Below, one piece after another: positions 33,755-42,000 of a stretch of 64,000 nucleotides of DNA. Location: positions 3,053-67,052 of the forward strand of contig DAIORT010000011.1 of the NCBI GenBank assembly GCA_036752905.1, written 5' to 3'. Each line of letters begins with the position of its first letter. The first letter of the stretch is position 1. Below the pieces are notes generated by a model. That model was given only the letters and a program-made list of their open reading frames with translations, did not search any database and was not told the origin of the DNA. The stretch is from UBA4877 sp002399345 (GTDB lineage Bacteria; Bacillota; Thermoanaerobacteria; Thermoanaerobacterales; UBA4877). Both the position numbers and the translations under genes were made by a program.

Positions 33755-34837
33755 ATGGCAAAAATAACTTTAAGTGTTATCAAAGCAGATGTAGGAGGTT
33801 TTGTAGGACATTCTTCAGTACATCAAAAACTTAAAGATAGGGCAAAAGAATATCTTGATGATAAAAAGGATATTCTCACAGACTATAATGTACTGTCCGT
33901 GGGTGATGATATCGAACTTATAATGACTCACAGAAAAGGCGTTAATAATAGCGAAATACATCAGCTTGCATGGGATACCTTTAAATCATGTACGGAGGTG
34001 GCAAAAGAACTTAAACTATACGGTGCAGGGCAGGATTTGCTTGAGGATGCTTTTTCCGGCAACATAAGAGGCCTTGGGCCGGGGGTTGCAGAAATGGAGT
34101 TTGAGGAAAGGAAAAGTGAACCGGTAATTATATACATGGCTGATAAAACTGAACCGGGAGCTTGGAATTTCCCACTTTATAAAGTATTTGCCGATCCATT
34201 TAATACAATAGGGCTTGTTCTGGATCCTAAAATGCATGACGGGTTTAAATTTGAAATACTCGATTTAAGGGAACACAAAACCATACATCTAAGTTCTCCA
34301 GAGGATATTTATGATATACTTCTGCTTATCGGGTCTCCCGGGAGATATTGTGTTAAATCCGTAAGTAGCAAAAAAGGTGAATTGGTCTCCGTGTCATCAA
34401 CTCAGACCATGAATTACATTGCTGGTAGATACATCGGCAAGGATGACCCGGTGATGATGATAAGAACCCAGAATGGCTTTCCGGCCGTGGGTGAAGCACT
34501 GGAGCCCTTTGCTAATCCGCATATTGTTGCAGGCTGGATGAGGGGATGCCATAATGCACCACTTATACCCGTAGCTATTGACCAGGCCAGGCCGACAAGA
34601 TTTGACGGACCGCCGAGGGTTGTAGCCGCAGGTTATCAGATATGCGACGGTAAGCTTGAAGGACCGCAGGATATGTTTGCCGATATGGCTTTTGACAATG
34701 CGAGGAAAAAGGGACTGGATATAGCCGATACGTTAAGGCAGCTCGGACCCTTTGAACCTCACCGGTTGCCGCTGGAGGATCTGGAGTATACAACCCTGCC
34801 GCTCGTTCTTAAAAAATTTGGGAATAATGTGGAATAG
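33755..34837 (+). CDS. fbp: Archaeal-type bifunctional fructose-1,6-bisphosphate aldolase/phosphatase
   Basis: About 361 residues. The N-terminus KITLSVIKADVGGFVGHSS contains the metal Asp and His of the class V enzyme; further metal and Schiff-base region motifs are YIAGRYIGKDDPVMMIRTQ near 222-240, PTRFDGPPRVVAAGYQI near 285-301 and LEGPQDMFADMAFDNARKKG near 306. It condenses triose phosphates and removes phosphate to give fructose 6-phosphate, committing to gluconeogenesis. ATG 33755 is preferred because GTGAGGTGG precedes it at 33737-33745; an in-frame start at 33737 has no site. It is a single gene. Confidence 0.9.
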   Translation: MAKITLSVIKADVGGFVGHSSVHQKLKDRAKEYLDDKKDILTDYNVLSVGDDIELIMTHRKGVNNSEIHQLAWDTFKSCTEVAKELKLYGAGQDLLEDAFSGNIRGLGPGVAEMEFEERKSEPVIIYMADKTEPGAWNFPLYKVFADPFNTIGLVLDPKMHDGFKFEILDLREHKTIHLSSPEDIYDILLLIGSPGRYCVKSVSSKKGELVSVSSTQTMNYIAGRYIGKDDPVMMIRTQNGFPAVGEALEPFANPHIVAGWMRGCHNAPLIPVAIDQARPTRFDGPPRVVAAGYQICDGKLEGPQDMFADMAFDNARKKGLDIADTLRQLGPFEPHRLPLEDLEYTTLPLVLKKFGNNVE

Positions 34838-34920
34838 TTTTTAGATGTTGACATACCGGATACAGTGTGGTAAACCTATGTCAAAAGTAACTTATTAATG
34901 TACGGATATAGGTGATATGA

Positions 34921-35301
34921 ATGAATTACACTTGTTTATCAATTGCACAGCCTTTTGCGAGTGCTATTATATTAGGTGTGAAAACAATTGAAGTCAGGGG
35001 ATGGTCTACAAAATACCGTGGCCCGATCATGATATGTTCAACAGCCCGTGATTTTCTCCTTGAAGGAGAGGGCGATGAGGAAGATGAAGTATTGCCGGGC
35101 GGAGTCGCGCTGGGCCTGGTCGATCTAACCGATGTTAGACCATTTAGAGTAACTGACTGTGAAGCTGCAGTCATGTTTGAAGATGATTTTGAAGAAGGTA
35201 TGTATGCATGGGTTTTAGAAAACCCACGACAGATAGAACCAATAGAAAACAAAGGTCAACAACGGTTGTATCATAGGGACTTTGATCCGGTTTTTGTATA
35301 A
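34921..35301 (+). CDS. ASCH-domain protein
   Basis: The 126-residue protein has the ASCH pattern: CLSIAQPFASAIILGVKTIEVR near 5-26 (in two motifs, with the conserved G-x-K-x-x-E-x-R) and YAWVLENPRQIEP near 97. ASCH is a beta-barrel related to PUA and EVE domains, thought to bind RNA or modified nucleotides; some members are amidohydrolases of N4-acetylcytidine. The role here is unknown. AGGTGAT precedes ATG 34921. A weak -35-like TTGACA at 34858 hints at its own promoter. Confidence 0.85.
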   Translation: MNYTCLSIAQPFASAIILGVKTIEVRGWSTKYRGPIMICSTARDFLLEGEGDEEDEVLPGGVALGLVDLTDVRPFRVTDCEAAVMFEDDFEEGMYAWVLENPRQIEPIENKGQQRLYHRDFDPVFV

Positions 35302-35305
35302 GTGC

Positions 35306-35809
35306 TTATTTGTTTGTTGTATCTTGTGACGAAATAACATTTTTAAGGTCTTGCATGTATCGCTCTATTTTTGTTATCATACTGTTATACAGCAGGACCT
35401 CTTTTTCGTTTTTTTGAATAGATGATGTGATGGTAGACATAACATCGGCGAATATATTATCCATAGTGATATAATCCTCAATGTTCTGCGCATCTAGTTG
35501 GGTTTCACTAACTTTTCCATCAGCAAGTGTATAAAGTATTATTTTCCTATCTGGTTTTAAAATAATCTTTTCTTCTATACCTCTGTCCTTTATTATTATT
35601 CCTTCACCAAGCTCGTATAATTTACCGCTATAACTTCTTAAAGATATTTTATCCTTCCAAACATACTTTTTTAATGTAAAATAGATATCTTTAATATTTT
35701 CAAGACTACGATTGATGATATCCTTTAATTTAGCTTCAGCATTTTGTTTTTGTGTTTCTGTTTCTTCTAGTCGATCCATTAAATTTTTTAATTCACCTAT
35801 ATTATCCAT
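35306..35809 (-). CDS. Hypothetical coiled-coil protein
   Basis: The 167-residue protein begins with a likely coiled coil (IGELKNLMDRLEETETQKQN then AEAKLKDIINRSLENI), followed by a beta-rich middle (LRSYSGKLYELGEGIIIKDR) and a helical end (ADVMSTITSSIQKNEKEVLL). I do not recognise the family. There is no signal peptide or membrane segment, so it is cytoplasmic. AGCAGGTGATAAA precedes its ATG. It is convergent with the ASCH gene, four bases apart, and no terminator is visible between them. Confidence 0.65.
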   Translation of the reverse strand: MDNIGELKNLMDRLEETETQKQNAEAKLKDIINRSLENIKDIYFTLKKYVWKDKISLRSYSGKLYELGEGIIIKDRGIEEKIILKPDRKIILYTLADGKVSETQLDAQNIEDYITMDNIFADVMSTITSSIQKNEKEVLLYNSMITKIERYMQDLKNVISSQDTTNK

Positions 35810-35999
35810 TTTATCACCTGCTATTAGATTGTCCCCATAAATTTGTATTATTCACGGCACAAATATCATTTCTTTGCCAAGGTGGTATAATATTTATCCT
35901 TGATGAATTTTAACATAAAGACGTCACCCTTTTCAAACATCCCCAAGGTTTTGAAGTGGAATAATCAACCGATAGTCCTTTTAATTTTGGAGGTATAAG

Positions 36000-36155
36000 G
36001 TGGCCATACTGATATCTATAATCCTTTTGGTAGGCCTGGTCGAATTCAAAACTTTTTACGGTGGGTATCCGACGTCCGCATTATTAACCTTCGGATGGTT
36101 ACTTGTAATAGCTGATATTACAATATCTATCTTATTGGGTAGAAAATTGGGATAA
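36000..36155 (+). CDS. Small two-helix membrane protein, 51 residues
   Basis: GTG 36000 follows GGAGGTATAA (35989-35998) at a good distance. The product reads AILISIILLVGLVEFKTFYG, a polar turn, then LLTFGWLLVIADITISILLG, so two membrane segments. I know no family. The strong ribosome site and compact hydrophobic layout support a real gene. Confidence 0.6.
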   Translation: MAILISIILLVGLVEFKTFYGGYPTSALLTFGWLLVIADITISILLGRKLG

Positions 36156-36255
36156 GATTGTGCCCATAGGCATGAAGTACATGCGGTCTTTCAATTTTTG
36201 TGTGATAAGCAAAACATTCCTGCATATAATTTAGTAAGATAGGAGACTTGATTAT

Positions 36256-36399
36256 ATGGATGGGGGACTTGAAACGGTTGTTGTTATATTTGTAATAGCA
36301 ACAGGAATTCTATATGCTGTATTTTCGTTTTTGCCTCTTATGTATAATAAAGATTATGATAAAGATAAAGATGTGAATAAGAGATATCAAGATAAATAA
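36256..36399 (+). CDS. Small single-pass membrane protein, 47 residues
   Basis: ATG 36256 lies ten bases after TAGGAGA. One hydrophobic segment (VVVIFVIATGILYAVFSFLP) is followed by a charged tail rich in Lys, Asp and Tyr (DYDKDKDVNKRYQDK). The stop codon sits inside a good terminator hairpin, which supports expression. The function is unknown. Confidence 0.6.
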   Translation: MDGGLETVVVIFVIATGILYAVFSFLPLMYNKDYDKDKDVNKRYQDK

Positions 36400-36425
36400 T
36401 CCGCATTCTGGATTATTTTTTTAAA
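36395..36425 (+). terminator. Terminator overlapping the small membrane protein stop codon
   Basis: AATAATCC (36395-36402) pairs with GGATTATT (36410-36417), then a T-run to 36421. Confidence 0.8.
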
Positions 36426-36441
36426 TTTTTTTAAAAAATAC

Positions 36442-36470
36442 TTTACAGAAGGAAAAACTTTTCCTATAAT
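36442..36470 (+). promoter_or_regulatory. Sigma-A promoter of the LacI-type regulator with a palindrome between the boxes
   Basis: TTTACA (36442-36447), a 17-base spacer and TATAAT (36465-36470). The spacer ends in GGAAAAACTTTTCC (36451-36464), a near-palindrome of operator size, suggesting self-regulation. Confidence 0.75.
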
Positions 36471-36492
36471 ATATATATGAAATATAAAGGGG

Positions 36493-37497
36493 ATGATTGA
36501 TATTAAAATTACAATAAAGGATGTGGCAAAAAGAGCAGGGGTTTCAATATCGACGGTATCCAGAGTTATTAATGACAGCAAGCCGGTTTCCGATGAAGTT
36601 AAACAACGGGTCCTGGATGCTATAAGAGACACGAATTATAGGCCTAATCAACTGGCAAGGGGCCTTGTTTTGAGGAAATCCAATATTATCGGTATGATAA
36701 TACCCGATATTGCTAATCCGTATTATGCGGCCATAGTAGAAGGCGCTGAAGAAATAGCTAATACCTATGGATATACCTTACTTTTATGCAATACACATGG
36801 TGAGCTGGATAAGGAAATCGAATACCTGAATTTAATGGCGGACAAGCAGGCGGATGGACTGCTGTTTATGACGGGAAAATTAAAATCCGAGCATGAGGTA
36901 TGGTTCAAAGATGCTGATATTAAAACCTGTTTTATAAATCTTTATTCCCGTAAGCTTGATGTACCAATGGTAAGTATTGATAATTACAATGCGGTATCGG
37001 AGGCTGTCGAGTTTTTAATTAATAACGGCCATAAAAATATCGGCTTACTTTATGCACCGGATGTGGATGACCTTCTCCAGGAAGAAAGGATAAGAGCTTA
37101 TAAAGAAATACTTAATAACCATGGGATCAGCTATAATGAAGATATTGTAAAAGAGTGCCGGTTCAGTATTGAGAGTGGTTATAACAGGACAAAAGATTTG
37201 CTAAAAGACAGTAAAATTGACGCATTATTATCGACCAATGATATGGCTGCTATAGGTGCCATGAGGGCAGTGCTGGATATGGGATATAAAATTCCTGAGG
37301 ACATCTCGGTTATGGGGTTTGATGATATAAACTTCTCCGAATACTATAAACCGTCACTTACTACAATAAAACAGCCTACATATGATATGGGCGCTGTTGC
37401 TACCAGGATGGTAATAAAACTCATTCTTGGTGAACATGTAGAAAAAATGGTTCTTCTCCCGCATGAACTTGTGAGGAGAGAATCAACAGAAAAGTGA
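36493..37497 (+). CDS. LacI/GalR-family transcriptional regulator
   Basis: The 334-residue protein has the LacI headpiece TIKDVAKRAGVSISTVSRVI near 7-26, hinge NYRPNQLARGLVLRKSNIIG near 50, and a periplasmic-binding-like core ending with SVMGFDDINFSEYYKPSLTT near 275. It represses genes until a sugar-like effector binds. The start is unclear: ATG 36493 abuts AAAGGGG without spacing, while an ATT at 36502 would sit nine bases from it and give MKITIKDVAKRAG. No obvious target operon is adjacent; the flanking genes are small membrane proteins and yyaC. Confidence 0.9.
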   Translation: MIDIKITIKDVAKRAGVSISTVSRVINDSKPVSDEVKQRVLDAIRDTNYRPNQLARGLVLRKSNIIGMIIPDIANPYYAAIVEGAEEIANTYGYTLLLCNTHGELDKEIEYLNLMADKQADGLLFMTGKLKSEHEVWFKDADIKTCFINLYSRKLDVPMVSIDNYNAVSEAVEFLINNGHKNIGLLYAPDVDDLLQEERIRAYKEILNNHGISYNEDIVKECRFSIESGYNRTKDLLKDSKIDALLSTNDMAAIGAMRAVLDMGYKIPEDISVMGFDDINFSEYYKPSLTTIKQPTYDMGAVATRMVIKLILGEHVEKMVLLPHELVRRESTEK

Positions 37498-37536
37498 CAA
37501 TGATTTATATACTGTGCTGGAATAACGTGCGAGATA

Positions 37537-38082
37537 TTAGGTAACGGATTTCAATATACCGCTGCATATCATTTCAGCCATGTTTACTATTAAGTCCAGC
37601 CTTATATTATGAAGGTTGTATGAATTATATTCATCGACTATGCCGACAATCGATATGTCTCCCACAGCAGGCAGTGTTTTACCGACTCCTTTGCCGGGAT
37701 ACAGAGGTCTATTAGTTAATACAACCTTACCTACGTTTATAGTTTCGCCCAGGCATGCATCTACAGCTATAATATTACTATGTGGATGCCTTTTTTTAAT
37801 TTCCTTTAAGATGTGATATAGATTAATTGCATGGACAGGGTTTTCTAAGGTACCATATACGGGGCCTGGATAAGAGTTTTTCTTTAAAAAATAGCCGACA
37901 AAAGGGCCGAGGGAATCACCTATCCACTTATCTGTACCTATGCACAATATCAATGTACGTGGATCTATATAGTTTTTTAGGAATTTGGACATCAATATAA
38001 TGGAATCTTTATTTTTATAATTGACTCTTACTTCCAAAGCGCCATCGCCTCTAAGATGTATAATTTGTACCATGCTACGCAA
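37537..38082 (-). CDS. yyaC: YyaC-family spore protease-like protein
   Basis: The 181-residue protein matches YyaC/DUF1256, related to the germination protease fold: LILCIGTDKWIGDSLGPFVG near 44-63, YGTLENPVHAINLYH near 76-90, IIAVDACLGETINVGKV near 104-120 and PAVGDISIVGIVDEYN near 138-153. It is expressed in sporulation; the reaction is not firmly known. The TTG at 38082 has AAGGTAAAG just upstream; an in-frame ATG at 38073 is the alternative. It is divergent from the next gene. Confidence 0.88.
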   Translation of the reverse strand: MRSMVQIIHLRGDGALEVRVNYKNKDSIILMSKFLKNYIDPRTLILCIGTDKWIGDSLGPFVGYFLKKNSYPGPVYGTLENPVHAINLYHILKEIKKRHPHSNIIAVDACLGETINVGKVVLTNRPLYPGKGVGKTLPAVGDISIVGIVDEYNSYNLHNIRLDLIVNMAEMICSGILKSVT

Positions 38083-38108
38083 TACTTTACCTTGAGGTGT
38101 TTATTATA

Positions 38109-38738
38109 ATGAATGCTGAAGAATGCGGCAAAGGAATAATTATCGTAACAACAGTTATCTCTATTATATTTATGCTTAACTTGAAGATAAGTTACAATGC
38201 CGAAGGTATGATGCTACCTGAAGAAGAGAAGACCGAGAAACAAATAAGCATTAAAGATAGAGAAACTTATGCAGGTAGGAAAGAGTCTGATACTGATAAA
38301 TACGTAATACATAGCGGAGATATCAAGAATAAGGGGCAGATAACTGCTGATACCCAATCAAAAAATAATGATAAAAGCAAGAACTTAAAAGAAGAAAAAT
38401 TTAGTGAGTGTAAACCGAATTGGTCAGAGATTGAGAAAAGAGTGAAAGAAAAAAGAACCAATGATTATTCTTTTAAGAGTTTAAATATAAAGGCTAATGA
38501 TATTAACATAATGATAAAAGCAATGCCGGTAACTGATAAAAGGGAATGCATTAATATAATATCAAATCTGGATAAGAAGGATATCAAAACAATAGTTGAC
38601 TTATACCGTGACGGGGTTTCTTATGATGATGAAATAATAATAAAAAATATCGTTAAAAATGCATTAGATAAGGATGATTATGAGAAACTTAAGAACGTTG
38701 CCGAGGCTGTATACATTAATAATAAGAGTAACAAATAA
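38109..38738 (+). CDS. Membrane-anchored protein with coiled, charged tail
   Basis: About 209 residues. After MNAEECGK comes one hydrophobic anchor (IIIVTTVISIIFMLNL); the remainder is strongly charged and low-complexity (KIEKTEKQISIKDRETYAGR-like), ending with a helical module (ISNLDKKDIKTIVDLYRDGV). GAGGTG at 38094-38099 favours ATG 38109. I recognise no family. The C-terminal helices resemble clostridial spore or sporulation-associated proteins only in general make-up. It is divergent from yyaC. Confidence 0.65.
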   Translation: MNAEECGKGIIIVTTVISIIFMLNLKISYNAEGMMLPEEEKTEKQISIKDRETYAGRKESDTDKYVIHSGDIKNKGQITADTQSKNNDKSKNLKEEKFSECKPNWSEIEKRVKEKRTNDYSFKSLNIKANDINIMIKAMPVTDKRECINIISNLDKKDIKTIVDLYRDGVSYDDEIIIKNIVKNALDKDDYEKLKNVAEAVYINNKSNK

Positions 38739-38740
38739 AA

Positions 38741-38765
38741 AACAGCGGGATTGCCCGCTGTTTAA
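38741..38765. terminator. Bidirectional terminator
   Basis: AACAGCGGG (38741-38749) pairs with CCCGCTGTT (38754-38762), flanked by A-run and T-run. It serves both convergent genes. Confidence 0.88.
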
Positions 38766-38770
38766 GAGTC

Positions 38771-41086
38771 TTATTTAAGGTTGTTCTTTTGATAATATAC
38801 ATTGCTACCATCTACCTCAATTAAAGCATACGGTATATCGTTTCCACTTGAATTTGCCGGCTGACCAACTCCTATATACCTTATTTCATCATTTAAAGCG
38901 GTATAAAATTGGCTGTTCTGATATAGGATCCAGACATTTTTTCCTGATTCTTTTTTAAAGCTTTTTAAAGTATTTTCAAAAAGCGCCGCTTCTCTTTGAT
39001 CGGTAAAGCCATTACTTCCCCATACCGGTGTAGGCAGTACGATAAAAATATTTGTTCCTTTTGCAGAATCTAGATAATCTTTTAATTTAAACCATTGTTG
39101 AGCATCTGTGGTTCTGATACCGCCCTTGGAAGAGTCTAAGACTATAAAGCTGGAGTTTCTAAAATTATATAGACCGGGGCTGTCGATTGACAAAGATGGT
39201 ACTTTGAGGTTACCCGATTGTTTTGCGCCTTTACCAAAAAATACTGCAAAAGAAGATTCGCAGTTTGCTTTGTCTATAGCGTCATTTAAAGCAGCGTCAT
39301 TATCTGCTTGTCCGTAAACAAAAATGTTGTATGAATCTAAATCATCTTTAGTTTCAATTTTTTTGTTATATGGATCAACATTTTCAAGCTGTGCATTATT
39401 AGGTGTTTCCGTTTGATCTGCAGATTTGCCTACCGTAACGGGTATATTCAGATATACATTGCCGAACATAGCTTTTATATATCCTACAGTATTGGCATTT
39501 CCTGATGTAAATGTCCCATTTCGCACTGTTCCTATTTTACCACTGGCCGACCAATTAATTTTATCAGCCGGTATTAACGCTGTGTAACCATTTTTGTCTT
39601 TGCCGTATATTCCTATTTTAGTTTTTGAGTTAAATCCTGTGTTAATCTTGTTTATATTAGATTTAAGGATGATAGGTTTGTCTAGTACTTTAATATTAGT
39701 CTGCTCTTCTATGCCGTCATATTTTACAGTTAATGATGCATCACCTACAGCAGAAGGTTCAAACCTGTTTTTATCAAATGTTCCTTCCACTCCTTGCAAA
39801 CTAAACTGAATGTTAGCCATATCGACATCTATTGGATTGTATCCTTCATCATAAGCTTGCACGTTAATATCACCGTAGGTTCCGGCAAACAAATTACCGG
39901 GCCCTTTTACCTTTAATCCTTTAATTGATCCTTGCGGTGCTGTATTAAACATGCCTATTGCAGTGGTTACCTTTCTTTCTTGACCGTCGGAGGGATTATT
40001 TACGGTTTTAATTTCTCTCTCGCCTAAAGATCTTACTGTCATTGTAGTTGATCCTCCGCCGTCTAAGTTCAAGGCATTAAATGCTCCTAAATCATGCATA
40101 AGCTTTGCCATGTCTTTTTCCGTTAAACCTATGGATTTTCCGTTTCTACCATCTACTGTTACAAGAAAGAGTTTGCTACCATCCTTGTTTGAGCCGATAG
40201 CTGTTCTTGCAGTAGGCTTAGGTGAAGGATCGTGAGTGATCGGCGTTATGGCGCCGTCTTTTACGAGCATTGTGCCGCCGCTTATGGACAATTGTAAATC
40301 TTTATAACCCGGATTGGTGGATATATTTATATTTACCTTATCTCCAGGTATAAGCATTGACAATTTTGCAGCGTTATTGCCGTTGGCAACGATGGCATAA
40401 TTCCCCTCGGTTATGGATGTTTTCGGTTTATCATTTCTGACTTCTATGACGGTTCCATCTTTGTAGACTATAACCTCCGTATGTTTCTGCTTGTTTTTGG
40501 GACCGGGTGTTTGTCCCCAGTGGCTGTCATAGAGACTTAGATATTGGCCGTTAGAAGCCTTATTGTATGTAGCAACAGGTATGGTCTCACCGCTCGGCAT
40601 ATCCATACTTATGTTGTAAGTCCAATAGTCAAGAAATGCGTTGCCTTTATTATCTAAATTAAAACTGCTTAATTTACCATAAAGGTTTTTATCAGGCGGT
40701 GCGGAAATTAATTTGCCTTTGGAGACTATTTGCCCTATCGGGCTGCCGGTTTTTGTGTCAAAGAAATCGGCATTAATGGCCGCTACGGCACCGGTCTGTT
40801 TTGCCATGTCGGATACAGTGGAAGTCTTGCCAAGGCCCTCATTTCCATATAGCACATCAATACTGTTGTCCTTATTGCTGAAGTCAACCTCAAGCGTATT
40901 GATGTCCAGCCAGCCGGATGTAGTGAATCTTGCAGTAGAAGTATGCTTTATTCCCTCAGATAAGATTTCGCTGCTTGTTTCATCATTGATGATATCAAAA
41001 CTGTTGGCATAAACAGTAGAGATAAGAGGATTAAATAAGAGCAGCAGAGAAACTGCCAAAGCATAAATCCTTTTACGAAATTTCAT
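38771..41086 (-). CDS. Exported phosphodiester glycosidase (NAGPA-domain) protein
   Basis: The 771-residue protein has a signal peptide (MKFRKRIYALAVSLLLLFNP) and a phosphodiester glycosidase domain to about 380, with AAINADFFDTKTGSPIGQI near 95, TARTAIGSNKDGSKLFLVTV near 297 and the hallmark ALNLDGGGSTTMTVRS near 337. Family members remove GlcNAc caps or act on wall polymers. A beta-rich middle follows, and a C-terminal domain (about 575-770; DDLDSYNIFVYGQADNDAAL) that might be metallophosphatase-like, though its metal motifs are not clear. It probably acts outside the cell on cell-wall or exopolysaccharide phosphodiesters. Confidence 0.85.
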   Translation of the reverse strand: MKFRKRIYALAVSLLLLFNPLISTVYANSFDIINDETSSEILSEGIKHTSTARFTTSGWLDINTLEVDFSNKDNSIDVLYGNEGLGKTSTVSDMAKQTGAVAAINADFFDTKTGSPIGQIVSKGKLISAPPDKNLYGKLSSFNLDNKGNAFLDYWTYNISMDMPSGETIPVATYNKASNGQYLSLYDSHWGQTPGPKNKQKHTEVIVYKDGTVIEVRNDKPKTSITEGNYAIVANGNNAAKLSMLIPGDKVNINISTNPGYKDLQLSISGGTMLVKDGAITPITHDPSPKPTARTAIGSNKDGSKLFLVTVDGRNGKSIGLTEKDMAKLMHDLGAFNALNLDGGGSTTMTVRSLGEREIKTVNNPSDGQERKVTTAIGMFNTAPQGSIKGLKVKGPGNLFAGTYGDINVQAYDEGYNPIDVDMANIQFSLQGVEGTFDKNRFEPSAVGDASLTVKYDGIEEQTNIKVLDKPIILKSNINKINTGFNSKTKIGIYGKDKNGYTALIPADKINWSASGKIGTVRNGTFTSGNANTVGYIKAMFGNVYLNIPVTVGKSADQTETPNNAQLENVDPYNKKIETKDDLDSYNIFVYGQADNDAALNDAIDKANCESSFAVFFGKGAKQSGNLKVPSLSIDSPGLYNFRNSSFIVLDSSKGGIRTTDAQQWFKLKDYLDSAKGTNIFIVLPTPVWGSNGFTDQREAALFENTLKSFKKESGKNVWILYQNSQFYTALNDEIRYIGVGQPANSSGNDIPYALIEVDGSNVYYQKNNLK

Positions 41087-41269
41087 ATAATCACCTCATT
41101 TAGACTGCTTTATATATAATTATAACCTTAATAGAGCGGCATTTGGGTTACAATTGGGTTACAATTTGGCTGTATATTTAATAGCAATGTATTCCAGCGA
41201 TTTTTTAAGAAAATGGTAGATATGGCATTGTAATATGGCATATATAAGTTATTTGGCGTAATTTGATCA

Positions 41270-41298
41270 TTGTGTATAAAGGCCAATCAACGTATAAT
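41270..41298 (+). promoter_or_regulatory. Promoter of the tRNA cluster
   Basis: TTGTGT (41270-41275), a 17-base spacer and TATAAT (41293-41298) lie 28 bases before the first tRNA. Confidence 0.75.
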
Positions 41299-41326
41299 AG
41301 ACACTGTTAAATGAACGCCTTGCAAA

Positions 41327-41402
41327 CGGGGCGTAGCGCAGTTGGTAGCGCGCGTGGTTTGGGACCATGAGGCCGTGGGTTCAAGTCCCGCCGCCCCGAC
41401 CA
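41327..41402 (+). tRNA. tRNA-Pro (anticodon TGG)
   Basis: A full cloverleaf with acceptor CGGGGCG/CGCCCCG, anticodon loop TTTGGGA and T-loop TTCAAGT; the CCA end is encoded. Confidence 0.95.
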
Positions 41403-41414
41403 GTGTTTAGATAT

Positions 41415-41489
41415 GACCCTGTGGTCAAGTGGTTAAGACATCGCCCTTTCACGGCGGTATCAGGGGTTCGAATCCCCTCGGGGTCACCA
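41415..41489 (+). tRNA. tRNA-Glu (anticodon TTC)
   Basis: Acceptor GACCCTG/CGGGGTC with one wobble pair, anticodon loop CTTTCAC, T-loop TTCGAAT and encoded CCA. Confidence 0.95.
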
Positions 41490-41497
41490 ATATATAT

Positions 41498-41573
41498 GGG
41501 CACATAGCTCAGCTGGGAGAGCACCTGCCTTACAAGCAGGGGGTCACAGGTTCGAGCCCTGTTGCGCCCACCA
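41498..41573 (+). tRNA. tRNA-Val (anticodon TAC)
   Basis: Anticodon loop CTTACAA, T-arm ACAGG/CCTGT and encoded CCA. The acceptor stem GGGCACA/TGCGCCC has an A-C mismatch at the fifth pair. Confidence 0.93.
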
Positions 41574-41578
41574 TATAT

Positions 41579-41654
41579 GCTGGCGTGGCTCAATCGGCAG
41601 AGCAGCTGATTTGTAATCAGCGGGTTGTAGGTTCAAGTCCTATCGCCAGCTCCA
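41579..41654 (+). tRNA. tRNA-Thr (anticodon TGT)
   Basis: Acceptor GCTGGCG/CGCCAGC, anticodon loop TTTGTAA, T-loop TTCAAGT and encoded CCA. Confidence 0.95.
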
Positions 41655-41667
41655 GCTTAATATTTTT

Positions 41668-41752
41668 GGAGGGATACCCAAGGGGCTAAAGGGGGCAGAC
41701 TGTAAATCTGTTGGCGTTGCCTTCGATGGTTCGAATCCATCTCCCTCCACCA
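41668..41752 (+). tRNA. tRNA-Tyr (anticodon GTA)
   Basis: Acceptor GGAGGGA/TCCCTCC, anticodon loop CTGTAAA, long class II variable arm and encoded CCA. Confidence 0.95.
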
Positions 41753-41757
41753 TTTAT

Positions 41758-41778
41758 AAGCCTGTAAAGGCTTTTTTG
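41758..41778 (+). terminator. Terminator of the tRNA cluster
   Basis: AAGCC (41758-41762) pairs with GGCTT (41769-41773), followed by T. Confidence 0.7.
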
Positions 41779-41840
41779 TATATATTGACTTACTTTGTAT
41801 TCTATGTTAACATGTTTTTATCTTAATTGAATATAGGAAA

Positions 41841-41984
41841 ACTCTTATCAAGAGTGGTGGAGGGACAGGCCCTGTGAAACCCGGCAACCAGCATTGCATG
41901 GTGCCAATTCCTGCAGAATGAATAATTCTGAAAGATGAGGAATAGGAGAAAAAGCCTCTTCTTTTGTGAAGAGGTTTTATTTTG
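41841..41984 (+). promoter_or_regulatory. SAM (S-box) riboswitch and its terminator
   Basis: The aptamer runs from CTCTTATCAAGAG (41842-41854) through GGTGGAGGGACAGGCCCTGT and GAAACCCGGCAACCAG to GAAAGATGAGG. These are the invariant S-box cores. A terminator, CCTCTTC (41955-41961) with GAAGAGG (41968-41974) and a T-rich tail, follows. SAM binding should stop metK transcription. Confidence 0.96.
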
Positions 41985-42000
41985 TTTAGGGAGGAATAAA

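Noticed and set aside
41381..41689. Open frames across the tRNA cluster
   Set aside because: Both strands are occupied by five clear tRNA genes; the frames are accidental.
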